From assembly GCF_000687145.1 (NCBI RefSeq), contig NZ_JMFG01000004.1, forward strand, positions 1 through 46,400: a stretch of DNA of 46,400 nucleotides, read 5' to 3'. Positions 1 through 7,508 of the stretch are shown here, piece by piece; the stretch's first letter is position 1; every line of letters starts with the position of its first letter. This DNA comes from Thermoanaerobaculum aquaticum. GTDB taxonomy: Bacteria > Acidobacteriota > Thermoanaerobaculia > Thermoanaerobaculales > Thermoanaerobaculaceae. Made by a program: the position numbers and the translations under genes. Below the pieces are notes generated by a model. The model worked only from the letters and a program-made list of their open reading frames with translations, did no database searches and was not told the DNA's origin.

Positions 1-644
1 CCCGGCAGCGGCAAGGTGGAAACCGGCCTGCCAAAAAACGGGGCAAAGGTGCCCCGGGGACCGGCGTCCTGATCCGCCACCATCACCACCACCCGTCCTT
101 CCTGCAGCGATTTGAGGATTTCCCGCGGGGCGGTGCGCCCCTTGGAGATGAATTTCACCGCGTCCCCGGGGATGCCGAGGATGAAGCGGTCCACGTAGGG
201 GTTGTGCTGGCGTCCCACCAGCAGGGCGCAGGGGATACCCCGGGCCGCCAGGGCGGTGACGTACAGGGCCCAGGCCCCCAGGTGGGCGGTGACCACGACG
301 GCGCCTTTCCCCTGGGCCAGAGCCTCCCTGAGCTCCTGTTCGCCTTGCACCGCTACCAGCTCCCCCACCCGCCGGCGGTCCCGCCCGGCAAAGCGCACGA
401 ACTCCGCCACCGTGCGGCCAAAGTTGCGGGCGGCGGCAGCCGCTAAACGTTGGCGTTCCCGCAACGAAAGTTCAGGAAAAGCTATTTCCAGGTTGGCAAA
501 CACCAGCTGCCGGCGAATTCGCAGCCACCAGCCCACCTGCCCCACCACTGCTCCCAGGGCCAGGGCCCAGGGGCGCGGGAGAGCGCGAAAGAAAAGGGCC
601 AAAAGCCAAAGCCCGGCGTACTCGGCCAGGTGGCGCGCCTTCAT
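1..644 (-). CDS. Lipid A biosynthesis-type (LpxL/HtrB family) acyltransferase, 3' end outside window
   Basis: The frame runs from ATG at 644 to the left edge, giving 214 residues of the N-terminal part. It has a hydrophobic N-terminal segment followed by the LPLAT core. The family block VADQDAGPRGTFAPFFGRP is clear, as is the GRQHNPYVDRF region. LpxL-type enzymes transfer a secondary acyl chain to lipid A at the inner membrane. The catalytic HxxxxE/D motif reads H121-LGAW-A126, so the acidic partner is alanine here, which is unusual. The ATG overlaps the tyrA stop (ATGA), so the two genes are translationally coupled. Family assignment is confident; activity and exact acyl acceptor are not. 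Confidence 0.82.
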   Translation of the reverse strand, partial: MKARHLAEYAGLWLLALFFRALPRPWALALGAVVGQVGWWLRIRRQLVFANLEIAFPELSLRERQRLAAAAARNFGRTVAEFVRFAGRDRRRVGELVAVQGEQELREALAQGKGAVVVTAHLGAWALYVTALAARGIPCALLVGRQHNPYVDRFILGIPGDAVKFISKGRTAPREILKSLQEGRVVVMVADQDAGPRGTFAPFFGRPVSTLPLP

Positions 645-1747
645 GGCCGACCGTTGAGCTCCGGGAGGGCCTGCCTGGCTTCCTGCATGAGCTGACGGAA
701 CCCTTCGCGGTCCCCGGCTTCCACCAGCTTGACCAGCTCCTCCAGGCTTTTTCTCGTGGCCTCGTAAACCTGATGGCGGTGGGGGTTCAAGCGTTGGATG
801 TCCAGGTACAGGTCGGGATCCTCGGACAACACCGAAGCGGCGGTGGCGGCCTGGCGTTCGAAGGTGGTGGAGGCGCAAGCGGCCAGCTCCCGGGGGTCCA
901 AGCCGGAAGCGGCAAGAGCGCGGCCAAAGAGCATACCGGTGAGGTGCGCCAGCCCCAGAAGCCAACCCATGAGCCGGTCGTGGTGGGGGAAGGGCACGGG
1001 GATCACGTGGGTGTAAGGGTGCTGCAAAAGCGGCAGGATCGTTTGCTGCTCCAGCTCGGGCTCCCGGCGGCAGGCAAGGACAAAGGTGAGCGACTGGTAA
1101 GGGGATTTGCCGGGCCCAAACATGGGATGGAGACAGGCCACCCGTACCCCCGTTTCCTCCGCTTCCCGCAGCGCTTCTTCCAGATGGGACTTGATGGAGG
1201 CAATTTCCACCACCAAACCCGGAGGACGCAGGCCAACGATTTCCGAAAGCACCGCGGGAGTGCGGTCTAAGGGCACGGCAACGATGATGAAGGCGTACTG
1301 GGAAAGCGGCACGTCAGCCAAGCGCGTGTAAAGCCCCTCGGAAGGGGGCACCGGGCTCCAGGCGGGGTCCAGGGCTTCCACCTGGTGCCCCACCAGCGAC
1401 AAAAAATGGCGGAACCACCCACCCATGGCCCCCGCCCCCCCCACTACCAAGACCTTCTGGCCGCGCTGGCGCCGCAGCTCCACACCCACCCGGTGCTGGC
1501 GCTCCACCGAGCCGCGGATGACCGCGGCAAAAATGGCCTCCATGATTTCCGGGGAAACACCGCAGGCTTCCGCGTGCTGGCGGGCGCGGGTGAGGACCCG
1601 GTCCTCCACGTCCCGCACCACCACCGGGAGCCCCTGTGCTGCCTTTACCTGTCCCACCTGGGCGGCCAAATCCATGCGCCGGCGCAAGAGCTCCAAAAGC
1701 GCGCGATCCACATCGGCAATGGCGTCCCGAAGTTGCGCTAGATCCAT
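641..1747 (-). CDS. tyrA: Bifunctional chorismate mutase / prephenate dehydrogenase (T-protein)
   Basis: A 368-residue protein, close to the length of the enterobacterial T-protein. Residues 1-90 are an AroQ-type chorismate mutase helix bundle (start MDLAQLRDAIADVDRALLEL). From about residue 98 follows a Rossmann domain (VLVVGGAGAMGGWF) and the prephenate dehydrogenase helical domain with the LHPMFGP motif. It converts chorismate to 4-hydroxyphenylpyruvate for tyrosine synthesis. I chose the ATG at 1747 over an in-frame ATG at 1765 because AAGGAGGGG (1751-1759) sits just upstream of it. It is the first clear gene of a minus-strand unit continuing into the acyltransferase. Confidence 0.93.
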   Translation of the reverse strand: MDLAQLRDAIADVDRALLELLRRRMDLAAQVGQVKAAQGLPVVVRDVEDRVLTRARQHAEACGVSPEIMEAIFAAVIRGSVERQHRVGVELRRQRGQKVLVVGGAGAMGGWFRHFLSLVGHQVEALDPAWSPVPPSEGLYTRLADVPLSQYAFIIVAVPLDRTPAVLSEIVGLRPPGLVVEIASIKSHLEEALREAEETGVRVACLHPMFGPGKSPYQSLTFVLACRREPELEQQTILPLLQHPYTHVIPVPFPHHDRLMGWLLGLAHLTGMLFGRALAASGLDPRELAACASTTFERQAATAASVLSEDPDLYLDIQRLNPHRHQVYEATRKSLEELVKLVEAGDREGFRQLMQEARQALPELNGRP

Positions 1748-1799
1748 GCGCCCCTCCTTGGGCATGCTAGCGCACTTTGCCAGGGCTTTGGCCGGGGGT

Positions 1800-1892
1800 C
1801 TAGAGGATGGCGGAAACCAGAAGCAAAAGGGTCAGCGCCGCCAGCATGAGCTCCAGCGCCGGTGCTTGCGGGCTTGTGGTGCGGTCGGTCAT
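1800..1892 (-). CDS. Candidate 30-residue single-span membrane protein
   Basis: A short frame begins at ATG 1892 after a good ribosome binding site (GGAGGGAGAA) and ends at TAG 1800. The product has a polar N-terminus (MTDRTTSPQAPALE) and then a continuous hydrophobic stretch of about 15 residues (LMLAALTLLLLVSAIL), so it could be a single-pass membrane peptide. It lies about 50 bases upstream of tyrA on the same strand and diverges from selD. No family is recognised. The binding site and hydrophobic run are the only support, and chance occurrence is possible. Confidence 0.4.
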   Translation of the reverse strand: MTDRTTSPQAPALELMLAALTLLLLVSAIL

Positions 1893-1954
1893 TTCTCCCT
1901 CCGAGGAGACTACGGAAACCAAAGCCCGTCCGTTGGGCGTGCTAGCATGCCCCC

Positions 1955-3001
1955 GTGACGCGGGAGGAGATCTTCAAGCTTACGGAAATGGTGAGCTGTG
2001 CCGGTTGAGCGGCTAAGCTGGGTCCGGCGGACCTGGCCCAGGCTCTGGCGCAGCTTTCCTTCCCTTCGGACCCCCGGGTCCTGGTGGGCGGTGACCGCCT
2101 GGACGACGCGGGAATCATCGAGCTTAATCCGGACCTGGCGCTGGTGCAGACCGTGGACTTCTTCACCCCCATCGTGGATGACGGCGAAGACTTTGGGTTT
2201 ATCGCCGCTGTCAACGCGCTTTCGGACATCTACGCCATGGGTGGTGAGCCTCTTTCCGCTCTTGCAGTGGCGGGGTTTGCCCCGGATGTGGTGCCGCTTT
2301 CGGTGCTCGGGGATATCTTCCGCGGCGGTGCCCAAGCTTGCGCGCGGGAAGGCGTGGTGCTTTTGGGCGGGCACACCGTTCGCTCTCCTGAGATCTTTTA
2401 CGGCCTGGCGGTCACCGGCACGGTCCACCCCAGGCGGTTCTTGACCAAGGCGGGAGCCCAACCGGGGGACCTCTTGGTTCTCACCAAGCCTTTGGGCACC
2501 GGTTTGCTTTCCACCTGGCTCAAGCGCGGGCAAATGCCTGAGGAGTTCCTGCAGCCGCTGGTGGCTTCCATGAAAGAGTCCAATCTGCAAGCCTCCCGGG
2601 TGCTGCGCGAGCACGCTCATGCCCTCACCGACGTCACTGGCTTTGGCTTACTGGGCCATGCGCTAGAGATGGCTAAGGCGTCAGGTGTGGCTTTCGAGCT
2701 CTGGGCTTCCGCGGTGCCGTTGCTGCCTGGAGCCATGGAAGCTGCTTGCGCTAAAGCCGTGGCGGGGGGGCTGAAGGCCAACCGGGCTTGGGTGGGCGAA
2801 CGGGTGAGCGGCTGGGAGCTCATCCCCGAGGAGTGGGCCTTGATCCTCTGCGACCCTCAAACCTCCGGTGGGCTTTTGGCCGCCGTGCCTGCCCAAAGTG
2901 CAAAAGAGCTTTTGGAAAAGTTGCCCCACGCGGCGGTCATCGGCACCGTCATCTCGGGGACTTCCGGAACCATCGCGCTTACAATGGAACCCAGGAGGTA
3001 G
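1955..3001 (+). CDS. selD: Selenide, water dikinase (selenophosphate synthetase), selenocysteine-containing
   Basis: SelD makes selenophosphate from selenide and ATP. Reading TGA at 2006-2008 as selenocysteine extends the frame upstream to GTG 1955 and gives 348 residues, matching the usual length. The catalytic N-terminal motif then reads SCAGU(A)AKLGP, with Sec at residue 18 where Cys-type enzymes have Cys. The glycine-rich region, the VDFFTPIVDD metal/ATP site and the LLGGHT and DVTGFGLLGH motifs follow. A hairpin just downstream of the UGA could be the bacterial SECIS. In-frame TAG at 1943 limits how far upstream the start can be. There is no clear Shine-Dalgarno; a TANNNT box lies 6 bases before the GTG. 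Without Sec readthrough only a fragment lacking the active site would be predicted. Confidence 0.93.
2006..2042 (+). promoter_or_regulatory. UGA selenocysteine codon and candidate bacterial SECIS hairpin of selD
   Basis: The in-frame TGA is at 2006-2008. A perfect 5-bp stem, GGTCC (2021-2025) with GGACC (2029-2033), closes a GGC loop at 2026-2028, 17 bases after the UGA. Bacterial SECIS elements lie within the coding region directly after the UGA and usually present guanines in the apical loop for SelB. Spacing and loop fit. A competing lower pairing, CTGGG (2018-2022) with CCCAG (2038-2042), is possible. Confidence 0.6.
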
Positions 3002-3003
3002 CC

Positions 3004-4419
3004 ATGAAGCTCCGTTGGCTTTTTTCCGCTGCTTTGACCGGTGGCGTGTGCCTGGGTTTAGCTTGGTCGGCGGAGCCCCCTACCGTCATTTCCACTGCCG
3101 ATGGGGGGCAGACGCTGTCGCTTACGGTGTACAACGTGGGTCGGGCCCTGGTGCGGGACAGCCGGCCGGTGGTGTTGCCCTCCGGCGTGGTCAAGCTCGA
3201 ATACCGCGACATTGCTGCCAAAGTGATGCCGCAAACCGTGGCGTTCATGGCCGATGACACCGTGGTGCTGGAGCAAAACTACGAGTACGACCTGCTTTCT
3301 CCCAAAACGCTTTTGACCAAGTTCTTGGGCAAGGAAGTGACTTTGGTGCGGGAAGAGCCGCGCCTGGACGGCCCCGGAACCGTGCGACAGGAAATCCGCG
3401 CCACGCTTTTGTCTGTGGAAAACGGCACGGTGTGGCGGGTGGGTGATCGCATCGTGGCCAACCCAGCCTACCGGGAGCTGGTTTTTGACTCGGTGCCGCC
3501 TTACCTGCGGGAAAAACCCACGCTGGTTTGGCTTTTGCAAAGCCAGAAGGCGGGACCGCGCACGGTGCAGGCCACCTACCTCACCGAAGGCATCACCTGG
3601 CGGGCCGACTACGTGTTGAGCCTGGACCAACAGGGGGAGAAAGGGGCCCTTACCGGGTGGGTGACCCTTTCCAACAACTCCGGGGCGTCTTACCCGGAAG
3701 CCAAGCTGCAGCTGGTTGCCGGGGAAGTGCACGTGGTGCGGGAAGAGCGGCCCCGGGAAGCGGTGATGGCCGAAAAAATGATGGCCAAAGCCCCCGGGAT
3801 GGCAGAAGAAGCCCTGGGGGAGTACCACCTTTACACGCTGGAGCGCCCCACCACGATCCTCGACCGCCAGGACAAGCAGGTTTCATTGCTGCAAGCTTCC
3901 GGGGTGAAGGCCGTCAAGCACTTTGTGGTTGCCGGCTTTCCTTACTACTTTTGGTCGCGGCAGGACCTCCACCGCGAGCCGGTACGGGTGAAGCTGGAGA
4001 TGGCCAACACCGCCGCCAACGGCTTGGGTTTGCCGCTGCCGGCGGGGACCGTGCGCGTGTACCAGCGGGATAGCCGCGGGGTCGAGCAGTTCATGGGGGA
4101 AGACCGGATCGAACACACCCCCAAAGACGAAACCGTCAAGTTAGAAATAGGCACGGCCTTTGATGTGGTCGCTGAGCGGGTACAAACGGACTTTCGGTCT
4201 TTTGATAAGGTCACGGAAAGCGCTTTTGAAGTGCGGCTTCGCAACCACAAGGAGGAGCCCATTACCGTGGAGGTGGAAGAAAGCATCGGCGGCGATTGGG
4301 AAATGCTTTCCCATTCGCACCCCTATCAGAAACGCTCGGCTTTTGTGGTGGTGTTTTCGGTGCCGGTGCCCGCTCATGGGCAGAGTGCCTTGGCGTACCG
4401 GGTGCGGGTGCGGCACTAA
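3004..4419 (+). CDS. DUF4139 domain-containing secreted protein
   Basis: A 471-residue protein with an N-terminal signal peptide (MKLRWLFSAALTGGVCLG, cleavage probably after WSA). It has the features of DUF4139 proteins: an early VYNVGRALVRDSRPVVLP strand pair, the LEQNYEYDLLSPKTLLTKFLGK segment, and the core YLTEGITWRADYVLSLD followed by LSNNSGASYPEAKLQLVAGEV. These are beta-rich exported proteins of unknown function. The start is ATG 3004, whose binding site AGGAGG overlaps the end of selD; two bases separate selD's stop from this ATG, so the pair is cotranscribed. A link to selenium metabolism is not implied. An upstream in-frame extension into selD was rejected. Confidence 0.78.
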   Translation: MKLRWLFSAALTGGVCLGLAWSAEPPTVISTADGGQTLSLTVYNVGRALVRDSRPVVLPSGVVKLEYRDIAAKVMPQTVAFMADDTVVLEQNYEYDLLSPKTLLTKFLGKEVTLVREEPRLDGPGTVRQEIRATLLSVENGTVWRVGDRIVANPAYRELVFDSVPPYLREKPTLVWLLQSQKAGPRTVQATYLTEGITWRADYVLSLDQQGEKGALTGWVTLSNNSGASYPEAKLQLVAGEVHVVREERPREAVMAEKMMAKAPGMAEEALGEYHLYTLERPTTILDRQDKQVSLLQASGVKAVKHFVVAGFPYYFWSRQDLHREPVRVKLEMANTAANGLGLPLPAGTVRVYQRDSRGVEQFMGEDRIEHTPKDETVKLEIGTAFDVVAERVQTDFRSFDKVTESAFEVRLRNHKEEPITVEVEESIGGDWEMLSHSHPYQKRSAFVVVFSVPVPAHGQSALAYRVRVRH

Positions 4420-5567
4420 CGGGCGACGAGGGCGGCGCAGTAAAAGCCGGGGTAAAGGGCAAGGCAGCGGTCCAGGGTTGCGGGGAGCACCATGGCATCG
4501 CCAAACCCTGCCGCACGGAGGGCGTTTTGCCAGCCCTGTTGACACAAAAACCCCGGGCGGCTGCGGATGCCGTCCTGGTTCTTGGCCTGCTGGTAGCTTT
4601 TGAGCAGCAAAAACGGCAGCTCCAGATGCACCGGCGCTTGAAAGCTGGGGCGCATCAGCTCCCCCAGGACCAAAGCCCCACCGGGGGCAAGCAGGGTGCG
4701 CAAGCGTTGAAGAGCCAAAACCACGTCGCTGGCCAAATGCAGGACGTTCACCGCAAAAACCGCGTCAAAAAGCACTCCGGGAAGCCCTTGCTCTTCGGGG
4801 GCAAGCTCGATGTCGTAAGGCCGAGCCTCCAGTTGGCAACCTTCAGGCAGAAGCTGGCGGACCAAGCGGCTGCCCCGGCGCAGGAAAGCCGGGTGCACCT
4901 CGGTAAAGACGTAAAGGGCCGGGGGTTTGCCGGCATCCCAAAGAGCTATCAAAGCCGCCTCAGCGGCGCTCCCACCGCCACCCCCCAGCTCCAGGAGGCG
5001 CGCCTGAGGGCCCACGGCGCGGGCCAGGGCCAGGGCGGCCAGAGCGTTGGTGGGGGCGTAGTGAATGTTGCGGTTAGAAAAGTAGGAAAACCACAAATCC
5101 AGCTGGCTTAAGGAAAAGAGGGCTTCCTCGCCGGTGGTTTTTCCTGCCAGCACGTCAGGAAGCGCCTGGGTGGCCAGCTTCTGCACCGCCATGGCCGGCT
5201 CCGCTTGGGGGCTGGCCGCCACTGCTGCGGCAAAGGCAGCTTCCAGGTCAACCCTCGGCACGATGGCGGGTACGTGCACGATGCCGTCTTGCTCCTCAGC
5301 AAGCCCGTAAAGGCGCAGGCAGTCGAAAAGCCAGCGGGACAGGGCCAGGCCGTGGGGTGAGTGCCTCCGCAAGCGGGCAAAATCCTCGGCCGTTCCCGCA
5401 AACCCGCCCAGAGAGAGCTCGTGCACCAAAAAGCGAAGGCAGTCCCCCACGAAGGCGTCCAAAACCTCACAGGCCCGGGTGAACTCCTCGCTGAACACGG
5501 TTTCGGGAACGTCGGGGAGCAGGTCCCGCAGGGCCTGGCGGGGAATGGGCTGGGGGAGCTTGCTCAC
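4416..5567 (-). CDS. Class I SAM-dependent methyltransferase
   Basis: A 383-residue protein. The SAM-binding motif I, LLELGGGGGSAAEA, is at about residues 191-204; motif IV-like FDAVFAVNVLHL and the LAPGGALVLGEL strand follow. The first 180 residues are helical and could form a dimerisation or lid domain, as in O- and C-methyltransferases of natural-product pathways. The substrate cannot be told. The start is GTG 5567, preceded by GGAGGGGG and overlapping the dusB-type gene's stop by four bases (GTGA). Its 3' end overlaps the convergent DUF4139 gene by four bases. Confidence 0.82.
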   Translation of the reverse strand: MSKLPQPIPRQALRDLLPDVPETVFSEEFTRACEVLDAFVGDCLRFLVHELSLGGFAGTAEDFARLRRHSPHGLALSRWLFDCLRLYGLAEEQDGIVHVPAIVPRVDLEAAFAAAVAASPQAEPAMAVQKLATQALPDVLAGKTTGEEALFSLSQLDLWFSYFSNRNIHYAPTNALAALALARAVGPQARLLELGGGGGSAAEAALIALWDAGKPPALYVFTEVHPAFLRRGSRLVRQLLPEGCQLEARPYDIELAPEEQGLPGVLFDAVFAVNVLHLASDVVLALQRLRTLLAPGGALVLGELMRPSFQAPVHLELPFLLLKSYQQAKNQDGIRSRPGFLCQQGWQNALRAAGFGDAMVLPATLDRCLALYPGFYCAALVAR

Positions 5568-6538
5568 GCCCCCTCCATTTGCGCCGTGAAAAAGGCGTCC
5601 ACAGAGGCCATGATGTCCTCGGCGCTCTGCAGCTGGGAAAGCTGGCACCGTAAACGGCGGCCGTGGGGGAGGCCGTGGGTGTACCAACCCACGAAGGTCT
5701 TGAGCTTGTGGAGAGCGGTTTTTGCGTCTTCTCGCTGCAAAACCCAGGAAAAATGCTGGCGCATGAGCCGGTACCTGTCCTCCAGGGTGGGCTCCTGGGG
5801 TTGCCGACCGGCCAGCAAATCGGCGGTCTGGCGGAAGATCCAGGGGTTAAGGAGGGCGGCCCGCCCAATCATCACGCCCTGACAGCCGGTTTCGCGGAAC
5901 ATGCGGAGGGCGTCTTCAGGCGTTTTCACATCCCCGTTGCCAATCACGGGAATGGAAACGGTTTCCACCAGCCGCGCAATGGCGCTCCAATCCGCTTGCC
6001 CGGTGAACATTTGCTTGGCGGTGCGGGGGTGGAGGGTGATGGCATTTACGCCTTCGTCCTGAAAGATGCGCCCCAGCTCCAGGTAGGTGAGCCGGTCTGA
6101 ACGCACCCCCAGCCGGAACTTTACGGTAAGCGGGATGCGGATGCGCTTGCGCACCTCCCGGACGATGCGACGGGCCAGTTCAGGATCGCCGGTGAGGGCT
6201 GCCCCCGCACAGCCCTTGAGCACCTTGTTGGCCGGGCAGCCCATGTTGATGTCGCACACATCCGCCCCCATGGCCTCCACCTGGGAAGCCGCTTCGGCCA
6301 TGGTCTCGGGATCCGAGCCGTAAATTTGGATGGCAATGGGGCGCTCTTCCTCCACGAAGTGAAGCATGCGGAGGGTGCTGGGCTTTTCCTTCAGAAGTCC
6401 CACCGCCGAAATAAACTCCATGCTCACCAAACCGCAACCACCCAGCCTCCGGATCAGCAGGCGGAAGTCACGGTCGGTGATGCCGGCCATGGGGGCCAGC
6501 AGCAACGGCGGGTCAACGGAAAGCGCACCAATACGCAT
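5564..6538 (-). CDS. dusB: tRNA-dihydrouridine synthase (DusB-like)
   Basis: A 324-residue flavoprotein that reduces uridines to dihydrouridine in the tRNA D-loop. Visible signatures are LAPMAGITDRDFR at the N-terminus, the SMEFISAVGLL strand, the DINMGCPANKVLKGCAGAAL active-site loop with the catalytic Cys, TVKFRLGVRSD, and the FMN-phosphate site VIGNGDV with GCQGVMIGRAAL. The helical tRNA-binding domain is at the C-terminus. The start ATG 6538 has no good Shine-Dalgarno but a TATATT box 8 bases upstream, so the mRNA may be nearly leaderless. It is followed by the overlapping methyltransferase. Confidence 0.92.
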   Translation of the reverse strand: MRIGALSVDPPLLLAPMAGITDRDFRLLIRRLGGCGLVSMEFISAVGLLKEKPSTLRMLHFVEEERPIAIQIYGSDPETMAEAASQVEAMGADVCDINMGCPANKVLKGCAGAALTGDPELARRIVREVRKRIRIPLTVKFRLGVRSDRLTYLELGRIFQDEGVNAITLHPRTAKQMFTGQADWSAIARLVETVSIPVIGNGDVKTPEDALRMFRETGCQGVMIGRAALLNPWIFRQTADLLAGRQPQEPTLEDRYRLMRQHFSWVLQREDAKTALHKLKTFVGWYTHGLPHGRRLRCQLSQLQSAEDIMASVDAFFTAQMEGA

Positions 6539-6579
6539 CGCCGTTGAATATAACAGAGGCGTTGTGCCAAGATTCCGCC

Positions 6580-7374
6580 ATGCGCATACGTGCAGTGGGT
6601 GTCCTTGTGACCGGAGCGAGTCGCGGCATCGGCAAGGCGTTGGCGCTAGAGCTTGGCCGCCGTCACTGTCGAGTGGCTTTGGTGAGCCGCAACCCGGATG
6701 AGCTGGAGCTGGTGGCCCGGGAAGTCCGGGGCGTGGGTGGAGAAGCAGCGGTGTTTGCGGGGGACGTGGCCGACGCCCAGGCTATGGACGATCTGGCGCA
6801 GCAAGCGGCGTCCTGGCTGGGCCGCTGGCAGGTGGTGGTTGCCAACGCCGGGGTGGGTTTCCACGGAGAAGGGTGGCGGGCCTCTCCAGAGGAGGTGGGG
6901 CGTGTTGTTTCCGTGAACTTCCTGGGGGTGGTCAACACCATCCGCTCGGCGGTTCCCTATCTCCGGCAGCACAATCCCTCCGCCGTTGGGGTGGTGAGCT
7001 CCCTTTCAGCCCTTATCCCCTACCGAGGGGGTGGTGTTTACGCGGCCAGCAAGGCCGCCATCAACGCCTACCTTTCTTGCCTCAAGCTGGATTTGCGCGG
7101 CACGGGCATTGCTGTGGGCTGGGTGTGTCCGGGTCCTGTGGCCACCGGTATGATCGTGGACGGGGTGCCCCACCGCAAGCTCCCCCCTTTGGCGCGTCTG
7201 GCTGTTCCCATTTTGAAACCCGAAAAAGTGGCAAGGACCCTGCTTCGGGTTTTGGAGCGGGGAGGGGGAAGCAAAGTGATCCCCTGGCAAGCTGCCTTTT
7301 TTGCGCGCTTTTACCAGCACATGCCGCGCCTGGCCGAATGGGTTTTGAACGTTACTGGATCGGGGACCCCATAG
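6580..7374 (+). CDS. Short-chain dehydrogenase/reductase
   Basis: A 264-residue SDR. The cofactor motif TGASRGIGK is at about residues 11-19, the NAG motif (VVANAGVGF) follows, and the catalytic Ser (SSLSAL) and YxxxK (YAASK) are intact. The C-terminal region (KPEKVARTLLRVLERGGG) resembles acyl-reductase or sterol-type SDRs acting on lipophilic substrates, but the substrate is not defined by sequence. It diverges from the dihydrouridine synthase; the start codons are only 41 bases apart. ATG 6580 was chosen because it leaves the usual short lead before the Rossmann motif. Confidence 0.88.
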   Translation: MRIRAVGVLVTGASRGIGKALALELGRRHCRVALVSRNPDELELVAREVRGVGGEAAVFAGDVADAQAMDDLAQQAASWLGRWQVVVANAGVGFHGEGWRASPEEVGRVVSVNFLGVVNTIRSAVPYLRQHNPSAVGVVSSLSALIPYRGGGVYAASKAAINAYLSCLKLDLRGTGIAVGWVCPGPVATGMIVDGVPHRKLPPLARLAVPILKPEKVARTLLRVLERGGGSKVIPWQAAFFARFYQHMPRLAEWVLNVTGSGTP

Positions 7375-7448
7375 TGTGACCATATTGTTAACAGAATGTG
7401 CCAATCTGTTTGCTTTCAGTTTTTTGTTTTACATCCCGGAGGGGGTAC

Positions 7449-7478
7449 TTGCACTCAGGCTATCGAATGTGATACAAA
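7449..7478 (+). promoter_or_regulatory. Candidate sigma-70 promoter of the FHA/AAA+ gene
   Basis: TTGCAC at 7449-7454 and TACAAA at 7473-7478 are separated by 18 bases, in a locally AT-richer 134-base gap upstream of the gene at 7509. A good ribosome binding site (GGAGGG, 7496-7501) follows. Confidence 0.4.
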
Positions 7479-7508
7479 ATAGCACGGCGATGAACGGAGG
7501 GCATCAAA

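Noticed and set aside
2006-2008. selD as a pseudogene with a premature stop
   Set aside because: The stop is UGA exactly at the catalytic Cys/Sec position, with the family motif on both sides and a fitting hairpin downstream.
2788-3003. N-terminal extension of the DUF4139 protein
   Set aside because: It overlaps the coding end of selD; the signal peptide and ribosome site place the start at 3004.
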